Shown piece after piece: positions 61,862 to 64,000 of a DNA stretch of 64,000 bases (the first letter of the stretch is position 1; the number at the start of each line of letters is the position of its first letter). The DNA comes from Bacteroidales bacterium. Lineage in GTDB: Bacteria > Bacteroidota > Bacteroidia > Bacteroidales > UBA932. Both the position numbers and the translations under genes were made by a program. A model generated the notes under the pieces. The model did not search any database and was not told the origin of the DNA. It saw nothing but the letters and a program-made list of their open reading frames with translations. Location of the stretch: positions 35,124 through 99,123 of the forward strand of contig JAFUWW010000011.1 in assembly GCA_017471085.1 (NCBI GenBank). Direction: 5' to 3'.

Positions 61862-63739
61862 ATGTACGAATTGCTCAACAAGATAGACTCTCCGGCCGAT
61901 CTCCGTTCCCTGTCCATGGAGGAGAAGAAAAGGCTCTGCGGGGAAATCCGTCAATATATAGTGGAATGCTGCGCGAAAAATCCCGGCCATCTGGGCTCCA
62001 GCCTGGGAGCCGTGGAACTGATTGTGGCGCTGCACTCGGTATACGATACTCCCGAAGACAAGCTGGTGTTCGACGTGGGTCACCAGGCCTATGCGCACAA
62101 GATTGTCACCGGGCGGCGGGACATTTTCCGGAAAAACCGCATGCGCGACGGTATCAGCGGCTTTCCCAGGCGTGATGAGAGCCCGTACGATGCCTTCGGC
62201 GCCGGCCATGCCTCCACGTCCATATCGGCTGCGCTGGGCTTTGCCGAGGCGGCCCGGATACTGGGGACCGGCGAAAAAGTGGTGGCTGTCATCGGGGACG
62301 GCGCCCTTTCCGGCGGCCTGGCCTGGGAAGGCCTGAACAATGCGGGTGCCTCCAAGGCCGACCTGCTGATCATCCTCAACGACAACAATATCTCCATCGA
62401 CCAGAATATCGGCGGCCTGCACGAATACCTGCTGAAGGTTACGACCAGTTCTTTATATAATAGGGTAAAGAACAAGGTCTGGACTTCCATGGGCGAAGGG
62501 AAAACCCGCGACTGGGTGCAGAAGCGCGTGCTGGACACCAAGTCCAATCTGGTGCGCGGCAGCGGCGGCGCCCTGTTCGAGGCGCTGGGCTTCCGCTACT
62601 TCGGCCCGGTGGACGGGAACGACCTGGAACAGATGATGGCCACCCTGCAGCGTCTGAAGAATCTCAGGGGGCCCCGCCTGCTGCATGTGCACAGCCGGAA
62701 AGGCTTCGGCTATGCCCCCGCGGAGGCCGACCCCACCACCTGGCACGCTCCGGGCAAGTTTGATGCCGCCACGGGGCAGCGCATCAAGACGGTCTACCCG
62801 GCCGACCGTTACCAGGACGTCTTCGGACAGGTGCTCAAGGAACTGGCCGGCATGGACCCCCTGGTGGTGGGCGTGACGCCCGCCATGGCCACGGGCTGCG
62901 GCATGACGGCATTTGGAGAGGCTTTCCCTTCCCGGTTCTTCGACGTGGGCATCGAGGAAGAGCATGCCGTCACTTTCTCGGCCGGCCTTGCCGCCGCAGG
63001 GCTCAGGCCGTTCTGCAACATCTATTCGTCCTTCTCCCAGCGGGCCTATGACTGCGTGATCCACGACGTGGCCCTGCAGAATCTGCCGGTGGTCCTTTGC
63101 CTGGACCGGGCGGGCCTGGTAGGGGAGGACGGAGCCACCCACCACGGATGCTACGACCTGGCCGCCTACCGCAGCATCCCGGGCTGTACCGTGGCCGCCC
63201 CCCGCAACGAAACGGAACTCAAACGGCTCATGTACACGGGGCTGAAGGCTTCCGGCGGTCCTTTCATCATCCGCTACCCCCGCGGCGTAGGGGAGGGCGC
63301 TCCCTGGAAGGAGGCCCCCTATGAGGCGCTTCCGGTGGGCAAGGGCGAGAAACTCATGGACGGGAAGTCCGTGGCGGTCCTTGCCATCGGCCCGGTGGCG
63401 AACAGGGCTCTTGCCGCCGCGCAGCGCTTCAAGGCCGATTACTGGGTAGGGCCCGCCGTATATGACATGCGCTTCCTGAAGCCGCTGGATACGGAGATCC
63501 TGGAGGAAGTGTCCCGGTTCGACGCCATCCTCACCCTGGAGGACGGGGCCCTGAAGGGAGGCCTGTACAGTGCTGTCTGCGAGTATTTCTCCCTCAGGAA
63601 AGACGCTCCTCTCGTCAAGGGAGTGGGTATCCCGGACCGTTTCATCCAGCAGGATTCGCAGAAAAACCAGTTGGCCGACTGCGGCCTGGATGAAGAGTCG
63701 ATTTTCGATTTTTTGCGCGGAATGATGAAAAATCTTTGA
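61862..63739 (+). CDS. dxs: 1-deoxy-D-xylulose-5-phosphate synthase
   Basis: First enzyme of the MEP isoprenoid pathway; joins pyruvate and glyceraldehyde-3-phosphate using thiamine diphosphate. The 625 residues have GHLGSSLGAVELIVALH, FDVGHQAYAHKIVTGR and the ThDP motif GDGALSGGLAWEGLNNAG (near 145), with the closing Asn in LNDNNISI. The second domain has DVGIEEEHAVTFSAGLAAAG with the catalytic Glu, and a C-terminal transketolase domain. Full-length and intact. Confidence 0.97.
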   Translation: MYELLNKIDSPADLRSLSMEEKKRLCGEIRQYIVECCAKNPGHLGSSLGAVELIVALHSVYDTPEDKLVFDVGHQAYAHKIVTGRRDIFRKNRMRDGISGFPRRDESPYDAFGAGHASTSISAALGFAEAARILGTGEKVVAVIGDGALSGGLAWEGLNNAGASKADLLIILNDNNISIDQNIGGLHEYLLKVTTSSLYNRVKNKVWTSMGEGKTRDWVQKRVLDTKSNLVRGSGGALFEALGFRYFGPVDGNDLEQMMATLQRLKNLRGPRLLHVHSRKGFGYAPAEADPTTWHAPGKFDAATGQRIKTVYPADRYQDVFGQVLKELAGMDPLVVGVTPAMATGCGMTAFGEAFPSRFFDVGIEEEHAVTFSAGLAAAGLRPFCNIYSSFSQRAYDCVIHDVALQNLPVVLCLDRAGLVGEDGATHHGCYDLAAYRSIPGCTVAAPRNETELKRLMYTGLKASGGPFIIRYPRGVGEGAPWKEAPYEALPVGKGEKLMDGKSVAVLAIGPVANRALAAAQRFKADYWVGPAVYDMRFLKPLDTEILEEVSRFDAILTLEDGALKGGLYSAVCEYFSLRKDAPLVKGVGIPDRFIQQDSQKNQLADCGLDEESIFDFLRGMMKNL

Positions 63740-63745
63740 AAATTC

Positions 63746-63776
63746 TTGTTGGATTCAAAAATAATTTCTACCTTTG
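63746..63776 (+). promoter_or_regulatory. Promoter for the tRNA cluster
   Basis: TTG at 63746-63748 and TACCTTTG at 63769-63776, 20 bp apart, 34 bp before the first tRNA. A good match to the Bacteroidota consensus. Confidence 0.7.
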
Positions 63777-63810
63777 CAGTCCTTTCAGCGATTGAAGGAT
63801 TCAACGAGCC

Positions 63811-63884
63811 GCCGATATAGCTCAGTTGGCCAGAGCACGTGATTTGTAATCTCGGGGTCGTGGGTTCGAATCCCTCTATCGGCT
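63811..63884 (+). tRNA. tRNA-Thr(UGU)
   Basis: Full cloverleaf: acceptor GCCGATA/TATCGGC, D arm GCTC...GAGC, anticodon loop TTTGTAA with TGT at 63845-63847, and T arm GTGGGTTCGAATCCCTC. CCA is not encoded. The anticodon stem CGTGA/TCTCG has one U-U mismatch. Confidence 0.95.
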
Positions 63885-63915
63885 CAAAGGAAATTGAAAT
63901 ACTGAAAAGCATTCC

Positions 63916-63996
63916 GGGAGGTTCGCATAGTGGCAATTGCGGCGGACTGTAAATCCGCTCCCTCAGGGTTCGGTGGTTCGAGTCCACCACCTCCCA
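63916..63996 (+). tRNA. tRNA-Tyr(GUA)
   Basis: Class II tRNA with acceptor GGGAGGT/ACCTCCC, anticodon stem GCGGA/TCCGC, loop CTGTAAA with GTA at 63949-63951, a long variable arm and T arm GGTGGTTCGAGTCCACC. CCA is not encoded. A Thr-Tyr pair commonly precedes tRNA-Gly, tRNA-Thr and tuf, so those are expected beyond the window. Confidence 0.95.
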
Positions 63997-64000
63997 CAAA

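Overview
The window is a contiguous, gene-dense piece of a high-G+C Bacteroidota chromosome, most likely order Bacteroidales and probably gut-associated. The main evidence is the promoter grammar: TAnnTTTG boxes lie a few bases before many genes, several with a TTTG about 20 bp further upstream. Supporting evidence is the ATP synthase gene order, the many Cys-anchored lipoproteins with BACON and DUF5689/DUF6359-like modules, the TonB receptors with N-terminal carboxypeptidase-regulatory domains, and the GH92/GH29 enzymes. Species cannot be named from sequence alone.

Layout. 1-4714: ATP synthase genes atpB (5' truncated), E, F, H, A, G. 4743-7676: HAD phosphatase, organophosphate-type MFS carrier, YitT membrane protein. 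7800-11284: two unrecognised lipoproteins on the minus strand, lower in G+C. 11388-16170: M20 dipeptidase, MATE exporter, RsgA, EamA exporter. 16240-32453: a divergent surface locus. One arm is a TonB receptor followed by an OB-fold lipoprotein. The other is a giant BACON/OB-fold/DUF6359-like lipoprotein, a DRGH nuclease, an EEP-family nuclease/phosphatase, a second TonB receptor and a DUF5689 lipoprotein. I propose it captures and degrades extracellular nucleic acid. 32532-34526: M3 peptidase. 34636-45985 (minus strand): rnr, a catalytic-core-less GH2-like lipoprotein, a LacI regulator, GH92, GH29, GH92 and manA. These overlap or nearly touch and look like one mannose/fucose glycan operon led by RNase R. 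46150-49160: tandem MFS carriers. 49329-54975: a complete MacAB-TolC-type exporter with two permeases. 55046-63739: polyprenyl synthase, GH28, U32 protein, S41 protease, rdgB, recO, dxs. 63811-63996: tRNA-Thr and tRNA-Tyr; in many bacteria this pair precedes tuf.

The most unusual signal is a set of short palindromic repeats that enter coding sequence without breaking it. A 28-bp palindrome, tandemly repeated every 51 bp (17 codons), sits in frame in both the ATP synthase gamma subunit and the unrelated MATE exporter and is read in the same frame in each. A separate 63-bp palindromic element (21 codons) sits in frame in the central loop of an MFS carrier; relatives lie between genes. A third, widely seen repeat family fills the atpA-atpG gap and supplies the last codons and stop of rdgB. 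A fourth structure, about 110 bp with perfect 13-bp terminal inverted repeats and a UUCG-capped hairpin, separates the M3 peptidase and manA. Together they suggest active or recently active small palindromic elements that tolerate, or favour, in-frame landing.
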